Part shown: positions 1-11,884 of the stretch, one piece after another | Numbering within the stretch: position 1 is the first letter of the stretch | Layout: every line of letters begins with the position of its first letter | Translations under genes and position numbers: made by a program | The notes under the pieces: model-generated | Databases searched by the model: none | What the model saw: the letters and a program-made list of their open reading frames with translations, nothing else | Told to the model about the DNA's origin: nothing | From: Diogma glabrata | Lineage: Eukaryota; Arthropoda; Insecta; Diptera; Cylindrotomidae | DNA length: 64,000 bases | Direction: 5' to 3' | Assembly: GCA_963693315.1 (NCBI GenBank) | Contig: OY856186.1 | Span: 370,538,850-370,602,849, forward strand

Positions 1-165
1 ATGAGGTAGTATAATGTGGGAGCACTATTTTAGAGAATTGCAATGGATATAGCTGGACCATTTCCGACTCCAGATAGCAAAAAATATGTGCTTATCTTAA
101 CGGATAATTTTAGCAAGTGACCAGACACCATACATTAAAATCGGTCTGTTCACAAAGATGTAAAG
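1..165 (+). pseudogene. Ty3/Gypsy integrase core fragment
   Basis: This is a short relic of the integrase catalytic core. It aligns base for base, with scattered changes, to 39190-39320 of the better preserved Gypsy element in this window. The stretch IAMDIAGPFPTPDS, which includes the first catalytic Asp, can be read, followed by YVLILTDNFSK and then a stop where the other copy has Trp. No LTR or other domain adjoins it inside the window, so the rest of the element may lie to the left of base 1. It is a dead fragment of the same family, not a gene. Confidence 0.8.
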
Positions 166-1612
166 TCATTGGGATATGTGAGGTGCAAGACTCCTACTTT
201 TCCCATGGCTCTTTTACATGAGTATAGTAGTGCTAACATAGCTTTTTTGTTCTTTCTCAGATATTTGGTTTCCAGCTGAGTTGCCTATCTAAAATGGTAC
301 ATAGGTATTTTGCTTGTTCTGCAAGTACAAGGCTACTTCAGGTATCCTGTGTTTCCTGGTAAAAAGAATCACTTCGATTTTCGCAGACTTATTTCCTAAC
401 CCGCATATTTGGTTCATGTCAATGTAATTGCAAGGAAGTTTGAATTGGCTCCTCTGACGTAGCATAATTACTTTGACTGGAATCGGAACTTGATCATTCA
501 ATGCCGAAAACCCCATGTCATTTGTTAAACAAAGCAGACCTAAATGGCAAAGCGGTAACGGTTAACATCGAGATAAAGGTATGAAATTTGGCGAATACAG
601 ATTTTATTTATTTTAACCCCTTTGAGTCTATAAAGCATAAAAATTCATTCAGATGAAGAACCACTCTGATATGTATAGGAACCCTCAAACCCACCTTCTT
701 TTCTCCTGGTTTAAGCCAGTTTCGAATTTTTCGGTTTAAGTTTGAGAAGTTGTAAAATGTTTACGAAAGCGTAGTCCTTGAACACCGAAAGTCCTTTTCG
801 TTTGTCGTTCTCAGAATGGTCATTCTAACCTTACCAACCTGAGGAAACATTTTCAGCTAATTATGGCAAATCCCCTTGTTACTCTAACATAATCAAAAGG
901 AATATAAATAGAAGCAGAATACCAACCAATAACAACAAAAATACAAAAACTAACAAAAGCACTTCCTTACTGAGTAATTTTAACTGAAACAGTTTAACTG
1001 TAACGAGTAAAAATTGCTTTAAATAAAAATACTGATAACTACAATGTGGGTAGAAGTCTTGTATTAATCAGACAATTGTGATTTAAATAATTTAGTTAAA
1101 ACACGAACACAGTTCGGTTATATCCAAGCCACCTGTTGCCCCACAAGGCATCAATTTATCAAAACAAACATTTTTAGCATAATTCGTCGTACTCATTACC
1201 AAGGCATTACTCACGCCACTAGTAAAATGAGCGCTAAGACGGCCAAACATTTGTAACAAGCTTATTAAAGTAGACAAAACAGCGTGTCGGCATCTTGTCT
1301 TCAGCGGAGGAACGCAGGATAAGCCGCAATGCCAAACAGGAAACGTAATAATATAATAACGATCGACGACATTCCAACGACTAACAAGAAGCGCACCAAT
1401 TCATTACACAGTTCATTTTTCACCCCAAAACATTGGAAAAGCGTATAAGAAAACCACATTGCCATCTGATAGCTAAAAGCAATTTACGAAAAATGACGTA
1501 CCTGAGCAATGAAATCCATACGAAAACCTTTAAAGCTCTTATAACAAATAGCCTGTCCCAATTATTATGGTCATGAAATTGAGCTACATCTGCATTTGGT
1601 ACCTTAAATGTC
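166..1612. other. No recognised gene
   Basis: There is no recognisable domain here. A 75-codon open frame on the minus strand (516-289) and a 61-codon one (1277-1092) have protein-like composition. They have no recognisable motif and no neighbouring exon that I can join to them. They could be exons of an unrecognised host gene or chance openings. Base composition is less AT-rich than the following region. Confidence 0.4.
289..516 (-). CDS. Unrecognised 75-codon open frame
   Basis: I do not recognise this frame. It is balanced in composition, with Cys, Pro and charged residues rather than the Lys/Asn/Phe/Ile run typical of chance frames in this AT-rich DNA. It begins with ATG and ends with a stop. 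It contains no catalytic motif, signal peptide or membrane segment. It could be part of an exon of a host gene, a transposon relic or chance. Homology search of the translation would decide. Confidence 0.18.
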   Translation of the reverse strand: MGFSALNDQVPIPVKVIMLRQRSQFKLPCNYIDMNQICGLGNKSAKIEVILFTRKHRIPEVALYLQNKQNTYVPF

Positions 1613-3577
1613 TAATTTATCAATCCAAGATCAAATGCACTCGGTTTTAGAAGAAACTATTACTTAAATACAGAATCTGAATACAGATTTCAAAACAAAA
1701 CCGATGAAAACCTTAGACAGTACCGTAAAGAGAGAAATTTATGTCGTAAGTCAATAGATGAAGAGAAACATCTATTTAATAGGAAAAAAGCATCTAAATT
1801 CGCAGAACATCCGACTGGTTCACGCAATTTCTATAAAGCCGCAAAGGCTGTCCAAAGCAACTTTTGTAAATCTTCCCTACCGCCTCTTGTTAATAGAGAT
1901 GTCCCTATCATTGATCCAAAAGAGAAAGCTAATTTGCTTGGGCATTATTTCTCTTTAAATTCTACTTTAAAAGAACCTAATTTCCAACCTAAACCTATTT
2001 CTAAAGTTTCTTATAAAATGAGGCGGATAATTTTTCGGAAAAACATTGTTCGAAAAATGCTTTTAAAAATCAATACTAACAAGGCAACAGGCCCTGATTT
2101 TATTCCTCCGATGATACTTAAAACATTTGCTAGGGAGCTAGCACCAATCCTCACAAAAATCTTCTATTTGTCATATAAGAAAGGAATTTTTCCTGAAATT
2201 TGGAAAATGGCTAGTGTACAGCCAGTTTCAAAAAAGGGCAGTAAGACTGATCCTACGAATTACAGACCCATTTCAATTTTATCGGTAGTTGCTAAAATTT
2301 TTGAGAAATATGTCAATTTTAATTTAATAAGCTTCTTAGGGTCTTCCAAATTAATTAATGAGAGACAATATGGATTTCGAAAAGGAAGAGCGACGGGAGA
2401 TTTGCTGTCTTTTGTCACTCATATCTGGAACAAGTCGCTTGAAAACTTTGGAGAAACATTCGGTGTTGCTCTTGATATTTCCAAGGCATTTGACAAAGTT
2501 TGGCATAACAACCTTATATGCAAATTGAGATCCTATGGTTTAGACGAGCAGCTTATATCTTGGACACAGAGCTTTATATCTGATCGAAAATTTCGGGTCA
2601 ATGTTGACGGTGTATCATCGAATACTTTTTCAACTAATGCAGGAGTTCCTCAGGGTTCCGCTTTGTCACCAACTCTTTTTCTTATCTATATTAATGATTT
2701 GTTGGACTCAACGGTTCATCCTATACATAGTTTTGCTGATGATAGCACGCTTCATGCGTCTCATGAAGCACCTAAACTATATACACCCTTAGCGCTTAGT
2801 GAGTGTAGGTCAAAATTGATAGATTCCCTTAACACTGATCTTAAAACAATTATGGATTGGGGTATTGCTAACAGTGTTGAATTCAATACAAGCAAAACAC
2901 AGGTTTGTCATTTTTCTAGGTTAACGACACCCAATCCTTTTCCATTAACGTTTGGCCCCAAAAATCTTTTAGAGAATGAGTCTGTCAGACTTCTAGGAGT
3001 TGAGATTGAAAATAATATGAAGTGGAATTCTCATATTTTTAATCTGGCTAAGAATGCTGTTCAAAAGTTAGGATTTTTGGGGCGACGTCGTAAGTTTTTC
3101 GATAGCGAACAACTTCTTTTAGTTTATAAATCTTTTATACGTCCCTGCATGGAATACTGTTCTCACATATGGGGTGGAGCTTACTTGAGTAGTCTCAACT
3201 GCCTTGATTCTGTACAGCGTAGAGCTATTAAACTCATTGGTAACCCAAGTCTTACTAACGGTCTTGATTCCTTGCAGCACAGAAGAAATGTTGCTGATTT
3301 GACTATATTTTATAAATATATTATGGATGAACGAGCTTCTGAAGAGATCAAATCGATTTTACCTAAATCATCAAACCTTTCGCGTCACACCAGAGCAAAC
3401 GTAGCAGCGCATCCCTTTACCGTTCAAATAATTAGGTGTAGAACTGTAGCCTTCCAACGTGACTTTTTCAACAGAGTATCTCATCTTTGGAATGCCTTAC
3501 CTTCCTGGGTTTTCCCTGATGAATTTAATCCTCAAGGCTTTAAAGTTAACGTTCATAAATTTCTCAGAGAATCTTAA
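1613..3577 (+). pseudogene. LINE (Jockey/CR1-like) reverse transcriptase, 5'-truncated
   Basis: This is the ORF2 remnant of a non-LTR retrotransposon, which copies its RNA by target-primed reverse transcription. The frame is open from 1613 to the stop at 3575-3577; the TTG at 1934 is not a natural start, because coding-like sequence continues upstream in frame. In order it shows the linker, the RT fingers motif NKATGPDFIPP (about 2090), NYRPISILSV (about 2260), the first catalytic-Asp motif ALDISKAFDKVWH (about 2468), GVPQGSALSPTLF (about 2643), the intact catalytic FADDST at 2731-2748 and the thumb/C-terminal region. The apurinic endonuclease and ORF1 are missing, as expected for 5' truncation. 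A 3' UTR and poly-A run follow. The polymerase domain itself has no stop, so this is one of the younger insertions, but it cannot be autonomous. Clade assignment (Jockey versus CR1 group) is inferred from motif flavour only. Confidence 0.9.
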
Positions 3578-3697
3578 TTTGCATTCCATTCTTATCCCTA
3601 GTTGGCATGGTATCTTCGGATATTCAGAGACGCTAATTTATAATTTATTATAATTAACACTAAACATGCCTAACTTTGAATAAAAAAAAAAAAAAAG
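3578..3697 (+). mobile_element. LINE 3' UTR with poly-A tail
   Basis: A short 3' UTR follows the RT stop and ends in an uninterrupted A run at about 3681-3695, the usual 3' terminus of a LINE inserted by target-primed reverse transcription. AATAAA overlaps the start of the A run. Confidence 0.8.
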
Positions 3698-3874
3698 ATT
3701 TGATATTTTCACAAAAAAACACATTTTGCAATTGTTCAGCCAATTTGCTAGGTTAGATGCTGTCTGGTCGAAATTAAAGATTGTATGTGTTTGAGGGGCA
3801 GGTATACGATCAGCTGAACACAGGATACCATATAATGGCTTCAATCTGTCGAAGAATAATAGTTATTTGCATAT

Positions 3875-3988
3875 CACATGGTATCTTGACATGGTATCTT
3901 CGAGTATTCAAAGAGTCTAAATAATGAATATTTCATATTTAGTGTGCTAAACATGTCTAACTAACTAATAAAAAAAAAAAAAAAAAAT
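3875..3988 (+). mobile_element. Second LINE 3' UTR fragment with poly-A
   Basis: The sequence from the motif CATGGTATCTTCG to the A run repeats the 3' UTR at 3606-3695 with about ten differences, including the closing AACATG(C/T)CTAACT..AATAAA and poly-A. It is a second, very short, 5'-truncated copy of the same LINE family, or a tail duplication, lying about 290 bp downstream of the first tail. Confidence 0.7.
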
Positions 3989-6030
3989 CAAAGAGATGAT
4001 AAATTGTTTTCGTTATATAAACGTCCTATGGCTCGGTATGATTCTTTATCCGGGATTTTGTAATTTTGTTTGTATTCTATCTACTCTGATCTAGTCACTA
4101 ACGACTTTGGAACCAATATGTCGATTTGTTTGTTTAATCATGTTGCTGTTGAAATAGAATTATGCATGGTACTGCGGAGTTGGAGGAGAACTTTCGTCAA
4201 AGAATGGCAGCATATTTAGTGGATATTTTCGTTTTGTATAAAAAATTTGTATATGCTGGGGTTTTGTCGGTTGGAAAAACAAAAAATAAGCGCACAGTAT
4301 ATATTTTTATTATTCACATAATAATGACAATTTTATTATAAGATGTGAGTTTTGGTCCTCGAACCATCCTTGTGTTCGCGCATGACTTAAAACCCAAAAA
4401 GCTTTGTTATTTAGTTTATATTCGGTAACTGTTCGATCCGAATTCTCTTTAAAAAGTTTTTACTATCGAAGATGCGTTTAAGATTAAGCTGCAACATCGA
4501 ACGACTTCATTTCCTAAACTAAGCTCAAACTTATTGAGCACAATTAATTGGTTTCTAAAATAGCATCCTGTTATTGGTGACCCAAACAATAAAAATAAAA
4601 ATTATTTGTAATTATACGTAATTCTTTTATTTCATTCATTAATAATTTTAAAGATGCTTTTTGTTGTTGCTTTTAACATTCAATAATTTTAATTCATTTT
4701 GTTTCCTAACATTATGCTTAAAAAAAAGCCAACATTCTATAATTGTTTAGTCTCTACTACATATTATTCTTAGCATTTCATCTAATTAATTAATTCTTAT
4801 TTATTTATTTATTTTTGTTTAATTAAGATAACCTTTTGTTTTTAAATTTCTTAATTTAATTAATAATTATTTATATTTTGTATTTAATTTTGTTTTTTAT
4901 TATTTTTATTAATAACTAATTTTTTAACAATTGTTTTGTATTTCTGGGTTTTTCTTAATACTATTATTATTGTTTTTGTTTTTATTTACCTTATTTCTAA
5001 ATTTTGTTTTTTATAATATAATATAATATTATAATTTTATAAATAATAAATATTTAATAAACAGCCAATTTAGATTTAACTTATTGCGTAATTTGTAAAT
5101 TATATGTATGCACATAGATTTTCAAAAGCCTGTTTTTCTTTTTAAGTTTGTTAGGGCAGATAGGGTTAGAATTAAGATTGTTTTATAAAATATTTAAAGC
5201 TTCAAGTTGAGATAATTTAGGGTTGAAATGTCATTGTTTCTCGCTCAACTTACACAGCTAAAGCGCTTATTCTGAAATATTTGTTTTAAAAATGATTTTT
5301 TGAAATCAAATTTTTATAAATTAAATTTGGCTGTTTTTTGCAAATTACAAAATCCATTTTATCAGGCACTTTTTTTAAAATTATTTTGTGTATACATAAT
5401 ATTTTTTGTTTTTCAAAGTTATTATAATAGCATGCGAACTAAAATTTTTAATTATTAATTAATACATTATTGAATTTGTATGCAAATGAAACAGATTTTA
5501 TTTATAAATATTTTTTAATTTTTATTTATATTGCGAAACTATTTATTTTATTTTCTAGTTCTAATATTATAATGAATTAGAATTATAATAATAACATTTT
5601 AATAAATTTTATGCAATTTTCGACAAACGTAACAAAATAATAACCATTTTGTCGTCTTTTTGTTAATAGGTTTATATATTTAATGTAGAACAACAGTGTT
5701 TAGGCTAAAAAGTGAACAGCGTTAAGGAAAAGAGCAAATAGAAAAAAATTAAACTTCACTAGTGCGAAAGTAAGTTGTGTTTTTCTTTGTTATTTTTCAT
5801 ATTTTTTTTTTGTTTTCTATAATTTAAACAGCAAACTAAATTATTTTAAATATTATGATCCTTGTTTCTAATCATCCGTTTTTCGACATTCAAATCTTTT
5901 ATTGTTAATCGGTACCAGAATTTCACACATCAACCCATTCTATCACTATAAGCTTCTTTAGTTTTATTTAAAAGGTTTATCATTTTCACTGTATGGGCAA
6001 TGATTTTTATTCCAGTTTATAAACTTAATT
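3989..6030. other. AT-rich, no recognised gene
   Basis: This stretch is mostly T/A-rich low-complexity sequence, especially 4600-5640. No open frame, RNA gene or transposon domain was recognised. Confidence 0.6.
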
Positions 6031-6033
6031 TTA

Positions 6034-6267
6034 TACCGCATTCACAGCGACATAGCAAATTAGTAGATGTAATTTAAATCTGTGCTGTAAACACTTTTTA
6101 TTTTAAAATCTTGCAACTAATTTGATATCTAGGCTTACTACCATTACAAACGATTCAAATACTTACGATTCAAATTACAATCTACGTTTTAAACTCATAT
6201 TAAATATGCTAAAATGCAAATTATAATATACTATCTACTAATTTGCTATGTCGCTGTGAATGCGGTA
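6034..6267. mobile_element. MITE with ~35-bp TIRs and TTA TSD (PIF/Harbinger-like)
   Basis: This is a 234-bp non-coding element. Its ends are near-perfect inverted repeats: the left end TACCGCATTCACAGCGACAT continues through AGCAAATTAGTAGA, and the same 34 bases read inverted at 6234-6267. It is flanked by TTA on both sides (6031-6033 and 6268-6270), the 3-bp duplication typical of PIF/Harbinger elements. A TA duplication with a one-base-longer end (Tc1/mariner) is the alternative. It has no coding capacity, so it would need a transposase in trans. Confidence 0.85.
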
Positions 6268-6270
6268 TTA

Positions 6271-8094
6271 ATGTTAATAAGTAGAATTTTTTTTTAATAA
6301 AATTTTATGAAAAAAATTAGTAGTAAGTAAAAGCAACGGTCATTTTGAAAATTATTTATCAGATTTTTGTGAAACATCAGAGATGTTTCGTTGTAACCAA
6401 GTAATCGGAGAAAGGAAGGTATCGGCTTGTGGTAAATTCATGACTGTTTGTTAGAATCATTCAATGAAAACAATTAAAAAAATATAGTTAAATAGATACT
6501 TACTGAGATGTTAAAAAAATTTTATTTGAAGACCTTTCCCATTCACAATTTTCTCTATTCACAATTCTGGCCATGAGCTACCATAGCTATTTACAGATTA
6601 CCACAGGCACAGATTACCAAAAAGAAACTCTTAGTTCTTGGGATGAAATATTTCTAATTTAAAAATATTGTTTGAGCGCTTCAAAAGACCATCCAAAAAA
6701 ACTCTTACGAGCAGATTCGTTTTCTCGATTACTTCAATTTTGTTAGTTTACCAAATTATGAATTTATTTTATCAGCTGCTAACTGATACTTTGCCTACCG
6801 GTAAGTACTCGTTTTGTTTTACCTCCAAAATTTAAATTTTAAAATAGGTTTTGAAGAAAAAATCTGAAAGGGTATGCAGGGCATGAGGATAACATTTCTG
6901 CTTCATTAAAGATGTTTACAAAAAGTGAAGTTTCCGGTCTTAATATTGGAACAAAAATAAAAACAACAACTATTTAACCAGTTGTGTAATGGAGCAGGGT
7001 ACCTCATGTTATCGTTTTTGCCCATTATGCCCAATAGTGAAGGGAAAGAAGTGGAACTCAAATTATCTAGTAAACACAATATCACTATCGGATAGATAAG
7101 ACTAAATGAACGAGAAGATAAACTGAAAAGCTGTTGCTTAGCCGGTCTCTAATGTCTAATATCTAGCAAACAAGGGCGTTAAATTTAAACTGATGGCCTT
7201 ACATTAACCCAAATGAGAATTGGTTGAACACTAAGAGTTGGTAGAACTGAAGATGACAAAAACGCGCATGACTACAAGTTTATTTTTGACGGAGTCAGAG
7301 GATTACTTCAAAACGTAAACTGCCATTTGAAGGTAGTTGAACAAAGATAAAAGATCACAACAAAACCTATGCCCATTCTACGATGGTGTTCATATTCTAA
7401 AAGAAATCGGTTTAAAGAGGAGAAGATCATAACCAAAAAAAACAATAGTTATATCGCTATATTTTTTGCTCAAAATTTGCTCATACATCGTTTACATATT
7501 TGTTTTAACCTATTCAGCAAATTCAGTTTAAAATTAAAATTATATCAAAACCGATAAAGATAAAGATAAAGAAATTTAAGCGATAAATTAATTTCAAAAT
7601 AAGTTTTTTAGGAATTCTGAACTAGCGCACTTTCATATGAAAATTTAGTTTTTTCTATAGCAACTGTTAAAACGTGGTATTATCAACTAAAATTAGAGGG
7701 AAAAGTAACACTTTAACATCAAGGGTAGATAAAGTAGTACTTTAACAGCAAGGGTAGATAAAGTTTTTCCATTTTTGAAAGCACAGATATTCTTTTTTAT
7801 GTACCATCCGTAATTTTTCAGGAAATTCCAAATTTCAGGCAATATATGAATTGCCTCTGAAGCCTCCTCTTCCACATCAGAAGGCAGTTTCCTTCTGTAA
7901 TATCGCACATATTCACTAATCCAAACTAGATAATTTTCAAATTCAGTTTTTGCAAAAAACAAAAAAAAATTGATTTGTTTGTTTGTTTATAAAACTCAAA
8001 AAGTTATCAAAGCCACCTATTCTCATTTTTTCGTGAAACTGTTTTTTCCTGACACTTTTAAATTAAATTGATCATTGATTTTTTGATCATTTTT
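6271..8094. other. No recognised gene
   Basis: This is moderately AT-rich DNA. Open frames of 62 codons (7369-7557, plus) and 89 codons (7962-7693, minus) occur without any recognisable motif. The minus frame has balanced composition but no splice or domain support. Confidence 0.5.
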
Positions 8095-9600
8095 AGGGTT
8101 CCGTACTTTAAAAGTAAAAACGGTACCCTATTGGTGAGACTTCGGTGTCCGTCCGAATTTCTACATAATCACTTTACTCACAAACTATAAGTGCTATCAA
8201 CTTGAAATTTTCTACAGTTTTTAAACGTGTTTTCCCACGCCTACTGATAACAAAAAATATTCAAATATTTGTTTTTATCTATATTTTATGAACATAGATA
8301 AATAAGGAGATAGCAAAACAAAAGTTTTTTGAATGAAATCGAGTTTGGTCTAGCAAAATCGAAAAAGTTCAAAATATTTCAAAATAAAATTTCAATGATT
8401 TTTCGACTGCTTAGTTTTTTTGATATTGCCAAAAACGGGTGTTGTTTTTCCTGTCCCCCCCCCCCCTTTAACTTCGAACATTTGAAACGAAAAAATTTAA
8501 AAAAATTCATGGTTATGGAAAATGTTGTAAAGATTGAATCAAAACTATAGCGGTCGGCTCATCATTTCAAATGTGATTCTGAGGAGGTTGAGAGTGGAAA
8601 TTTTGAAAAAAAAATTATTTTTGACCTTGTTGAGTGGGGTGTCATATGAAAGGTTGATTTTTTTTTTTATAGTTCAAGCCAATTTATTTTATAATTTTCA
8701 AAAGCGCAGTTTTTGAGTTATGTTGAAAAATGAGACAAAAATTTCCTGTAACCCCCCCCCCCCCTTAACTTCGAACATTACAACAGAAAAAATTTATGGT
8801 TATGGAAAATGTTGTAAAGATTGAATCAAAACTATAGCGGTCAGCACATCATTTCAAATGGTATCTTGAGGGGGTTGAGGGTGGAAATTTTGAAAAAAAA
8901 ATATTTTTGACCAAGTCAAGTGGGGTGTCATATGAAAGATAGATTTTTTCTAGTCCAAAACAATTTTTTATGTAATTTTAAAAAGCGCAGTTTTTGAGTT
9001 ATATTAAAAAATGTGAAAAAAATTTCCTGTCCCCCCCCTTTAACTTCAAACTTTACAAAAGAAAATATTCGGAAAAATTCATGGTTATGAAAAATGCTGT
9101 AAAAATTGAATGAAAACTATAGCGGTCGGCTCACCATTTCAAATGTGATTCTGAGGGGGTTGAGAGTGGAAATTTTGAAAAAAATTATTTTTGACCTTGT
9201 TGAGTGGGGTGTCATATGAAAGGTTGATTTTTTTCTAGTCTAAAACAATTTTTTTTGCAATTTTCAAAAGCGCAGTTTTTGAGTTATGTTAAAAAATGTG
9301 AAAAAAATTGCCTGTCCCCCCCCCTTAACTTCGAACATTACAAAAAAAAAATATTTGAAAATATTCATGGTTATGGGCAATATTGTAAAGATTGAATGAA
9401 AACTATAGCGGTCGGCTCATCATTTCAAATGTTGTTTTGAGGGGGTTGAGAGTGGAAATTTTGACAAAAAATTATTTTTGACTATGCCGAGTGTTGTGTC
9501 ATATGAAAGGTGAATTTTTTTCTAGTCCAAAACAATTTTTTTGTAGTTTTCGAAAACACCGTTTTTGATTCATATGATTAAAATTCTAAAATTGTGTTTT
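8095..9600 (-). repeat. Copy A of the AGGGTTCCGT / poly-C tandem repeat family
   Basis: It begins with AGGGTTCCGTACTTTAAAAG followed by GGTACCCTATTGGTGAG, the reverse complement of the 3' ends of copies B (11885-13697) and C (31525-33675). Inside are about four diverged units of ~290 bp. Each has a homopolymeric C run (near 8455, 8752, 9030 and 9318) then TTTAACTTCGAAC, and a conserved GTGGGGTGTCATATGAAAG box. On the opposite strand these match the G runs and CATATGACACCCCAC boxes of B and C. It is non-coding. The expected other end, matching the 5' end of B, lies at 10453-10500 after ~850 bp of unrelated sequence. Confidence 0.75.
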
Positions 9601-10452
9601 GTGAAGGACTATTCACGTAAAATAATCGTAGAAGAGGATAAATTTTATTACGTTGTAGGAAATGTATATTATAGTAAATATTGAGTGAAACGAAGTAAAG
9701 AAATGAACAAACAAGATCAGATTATATCAACACAGTTTAACAAGTCAGATGAACTAAACTTCAGGCGAAAGGCGCTAGGTTGAAAAATTATGCGATAACA
9801 TACCAGATACCTGTTTGCTATTCGATAGATTATCATTTAATATGGTTGCATTGCAAATGTTCTTTGTGAAGTTGATCACTAATTACAAACATTTTTGAAA
9901 TTTTTGAACTATTGAACTACTATTGTACTAGAAAATTGTTACAGTCAAGTTAATCGAGGTTGGGGATCTGTTCTTTTCGTTAAGTCTGATACAGTACCAC
10001 CATCGCAGAAAAAAAGTAGCCACCATCACTTTGAGTTTAGCTCTGCTGGCAGTCATTGTGAATGTTCAACTAGCTGAAGTACAAATCGTGTTGGTATACT
10101 ATAGTACTATACCGATCTCCCCAATGTTCAGTAGACAAATCACTCGACTGTGTTAACAATGCACTCGTTGGCAATAATTTGACGACACTTTTTCTCCGTT
10201 TTTTCCGTTGGTTTCCATAAAAATCCTCAAAACTGGCTCTCAAACTATTTACTACAAAAAAATTTATAAAGAAAAATTCATTAACCAACAACAGTTGAAG
10301 CTACAACAATTGATAATATATTTTCCAATATAAATAGTTTATAAGATGGCGTTATTGAAGCTTTCTTTAGCCACCATAAACAGCTTTGGGTTAAATGCAA
10401 CCCAACGTAAAATAATGCAAACAAAAACTGTTGTTTTCTCAAATATTATATA
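9601..10452. other. No recognised gene
   Basis: This ~850-bp stretch separates the body of repeat copy A from its other terminus. A 73-codon minus-strand frame (10291-10070) has no recognisable domain. The stretch may be an insertion into copy A or DNA captured by it. Confidence 0.4.
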
Positions 10453-10500
10453 CACGGAACCCTCAGCGAGCGAATTATATTCGCACTTGCCTGACTTTTT
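10453..10500 (-). repeat. Terminal fragment of the AGGGTTCCGT family
   Basis: The reverse complement reads AAAAAAGTCAGGCAAGTGCG and then continues into a GAATATAATTCGCTCGCTG-like stretch and AGGGTTCCGTG, matching the 5' ends of copies B (about 11887) and C (about 31530). It is probably the far end of copy A. Confidence 0.75.
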
Positions 10501-10540
10501 TGGTCTTCTTTAACAATTGCTATAGAAAAAAATGTTGTTT

Positions 10541-10678
10541 TCCACACGATGATAAAATTTCATTATCTTCATTATCTTCTCGATTTCATTATCTTCTCGA
10601 TACTTATTCGCGTCGCCGCTAACGCCTCGACGCTAAAATCGCTCTCGAAGATAAAGTGCAATTTTATCATCTTGTATA
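10541..10678. repeat. Imperfect hairpin of about 130 bp
   Basis: The arm GATGATAAAATTTCATTATC near 10549 is answered by its near-reverse-complement ending in TTTTATCATC near 10675. The centre is comparatively GC-rich (GCGTCGCCGCTAACGCCTCG). It could be a very small MITE or a transcribed hairpin. No target duplication is evident. Confidence 0.4.
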
Positions 10679-11245
10679 ATAAATAACTATTTTCATTTTT
10701 CTTTACATTACAATCATATGTTTTCCGAAAGTTCGATCCCATACTACAGACACCACTGAAAAAAGTTGGTTATTAATTCTATAAATGTAGAATAATCCAG
10801 CGTATACAAAAATATGGTCCCATCGTGTGCGCAATACAATCAACGAACATCAACTTAAGAGTTGTTGCTTTTCATATACCTCTTTGAAGAACTATGTCAT
10901 TTCCCTTCGGATTGATTTTTTTTATGCAATGACCAACCAAGCTGTAAACTTTGCTGCCCCATATGATTTCACCAATGAACCCGCCGGCTCAAAGATTTAA
11001 ATAAAATTACACGACATTTACACGACACGTGTTAAGTTATTACAAAGAAAACGCTCATAAATCTCAGGAGCGTTTCCTTTTACGGGCACAAGTATTTTAA
11101 AGAGATAAAGCAGCAAATTTTATGAGACAGCCGTTTTTGATTGGACTAGCCGTTTCGGATTTTTTACAGCTAGATTTTTGAGTAATCTGCCATGTGGAAA
11201 TACGTCTTAACAGTAGGGCTGGTCGAGACTAATAAAGTTGTCGAT

Positions 11246-11450
11246 AAAAAAAACGATATATCGATAAATATTGACATATCGATAAATATAAATATATCGA
11301 TATTTATCGATATATTTGTGGTAAATATCGATATATCGATACTTATCTGTACATTTTTGTACACATCAATAGTTATCGATATTAGATATATCGACTTTAT
11401 ACGTATTTTTTTATGTCGATATTTTCTATAAGATTTTTCATATCGCCCAG
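11246..11450. repeat. TATCGATA-rich palindromic satellite
   Basis: About 200 bp consist of irregular repeats of ATCGATATATCGATAAATAT type, all built on the self-complementary core TATCGATA. The block is bracketed by AGGGCTGGTCGA (about 11213) and TATCGCCCAGCTCT (about 11440), an imperfect inverted pair, so the satellite may be the body of a small non-autonomous transposon. Open frames on both strands here are by-products of the repeat. Confidence 0.7.
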
Positions 11451-11884
11451 CTCTAGTAGCACTAACAAAATACCTATAATATTGGATTAATTTTTAATAA
11501 TAATTTTTAAATTGTTAGGTCCGGGGTCCGGAGGTTCTGGCTTATGTAGTTTTTACATGAAAGATTGAACTGAATACTCTTCTATTTATGGCCGAATAGA
11601 ATGATATTTTAAAAGATTGAATCTTACTACATTTTTGAAGCATAAGTGTCGTTCGCCATATTTTTAAAGATTAAATAAAGTATATTAAATATCCGAGGGA
11701 TTTTAAGACAGATAGGTTTGGCTCTATCTCAAAATGCCTCTATCTTGTATTGGTTCTATATCAAACAAAATAAAACTTCGATCAAGTTTGCATTGAAGTT
11801 TATTTCCTTATTTCAAAATACCTTAAATATCCTTATATATCCTTATATCAAAATATTTATGTCAAAATACCGTTGAAAATAAAA

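Noticed and set aside
1934..1936. Start codon of the LINE reverse transcriptase frame
   Set aside because: The codon is TTG, and coding-like LINE linker sequence continues in frame upstream to 1613.
11170..11431. Overlapping plus and minus frames rich in Ile/Asp
   Set aside because: The self-complementary TATCGATA satellite is open on both strands; this is not a gene.
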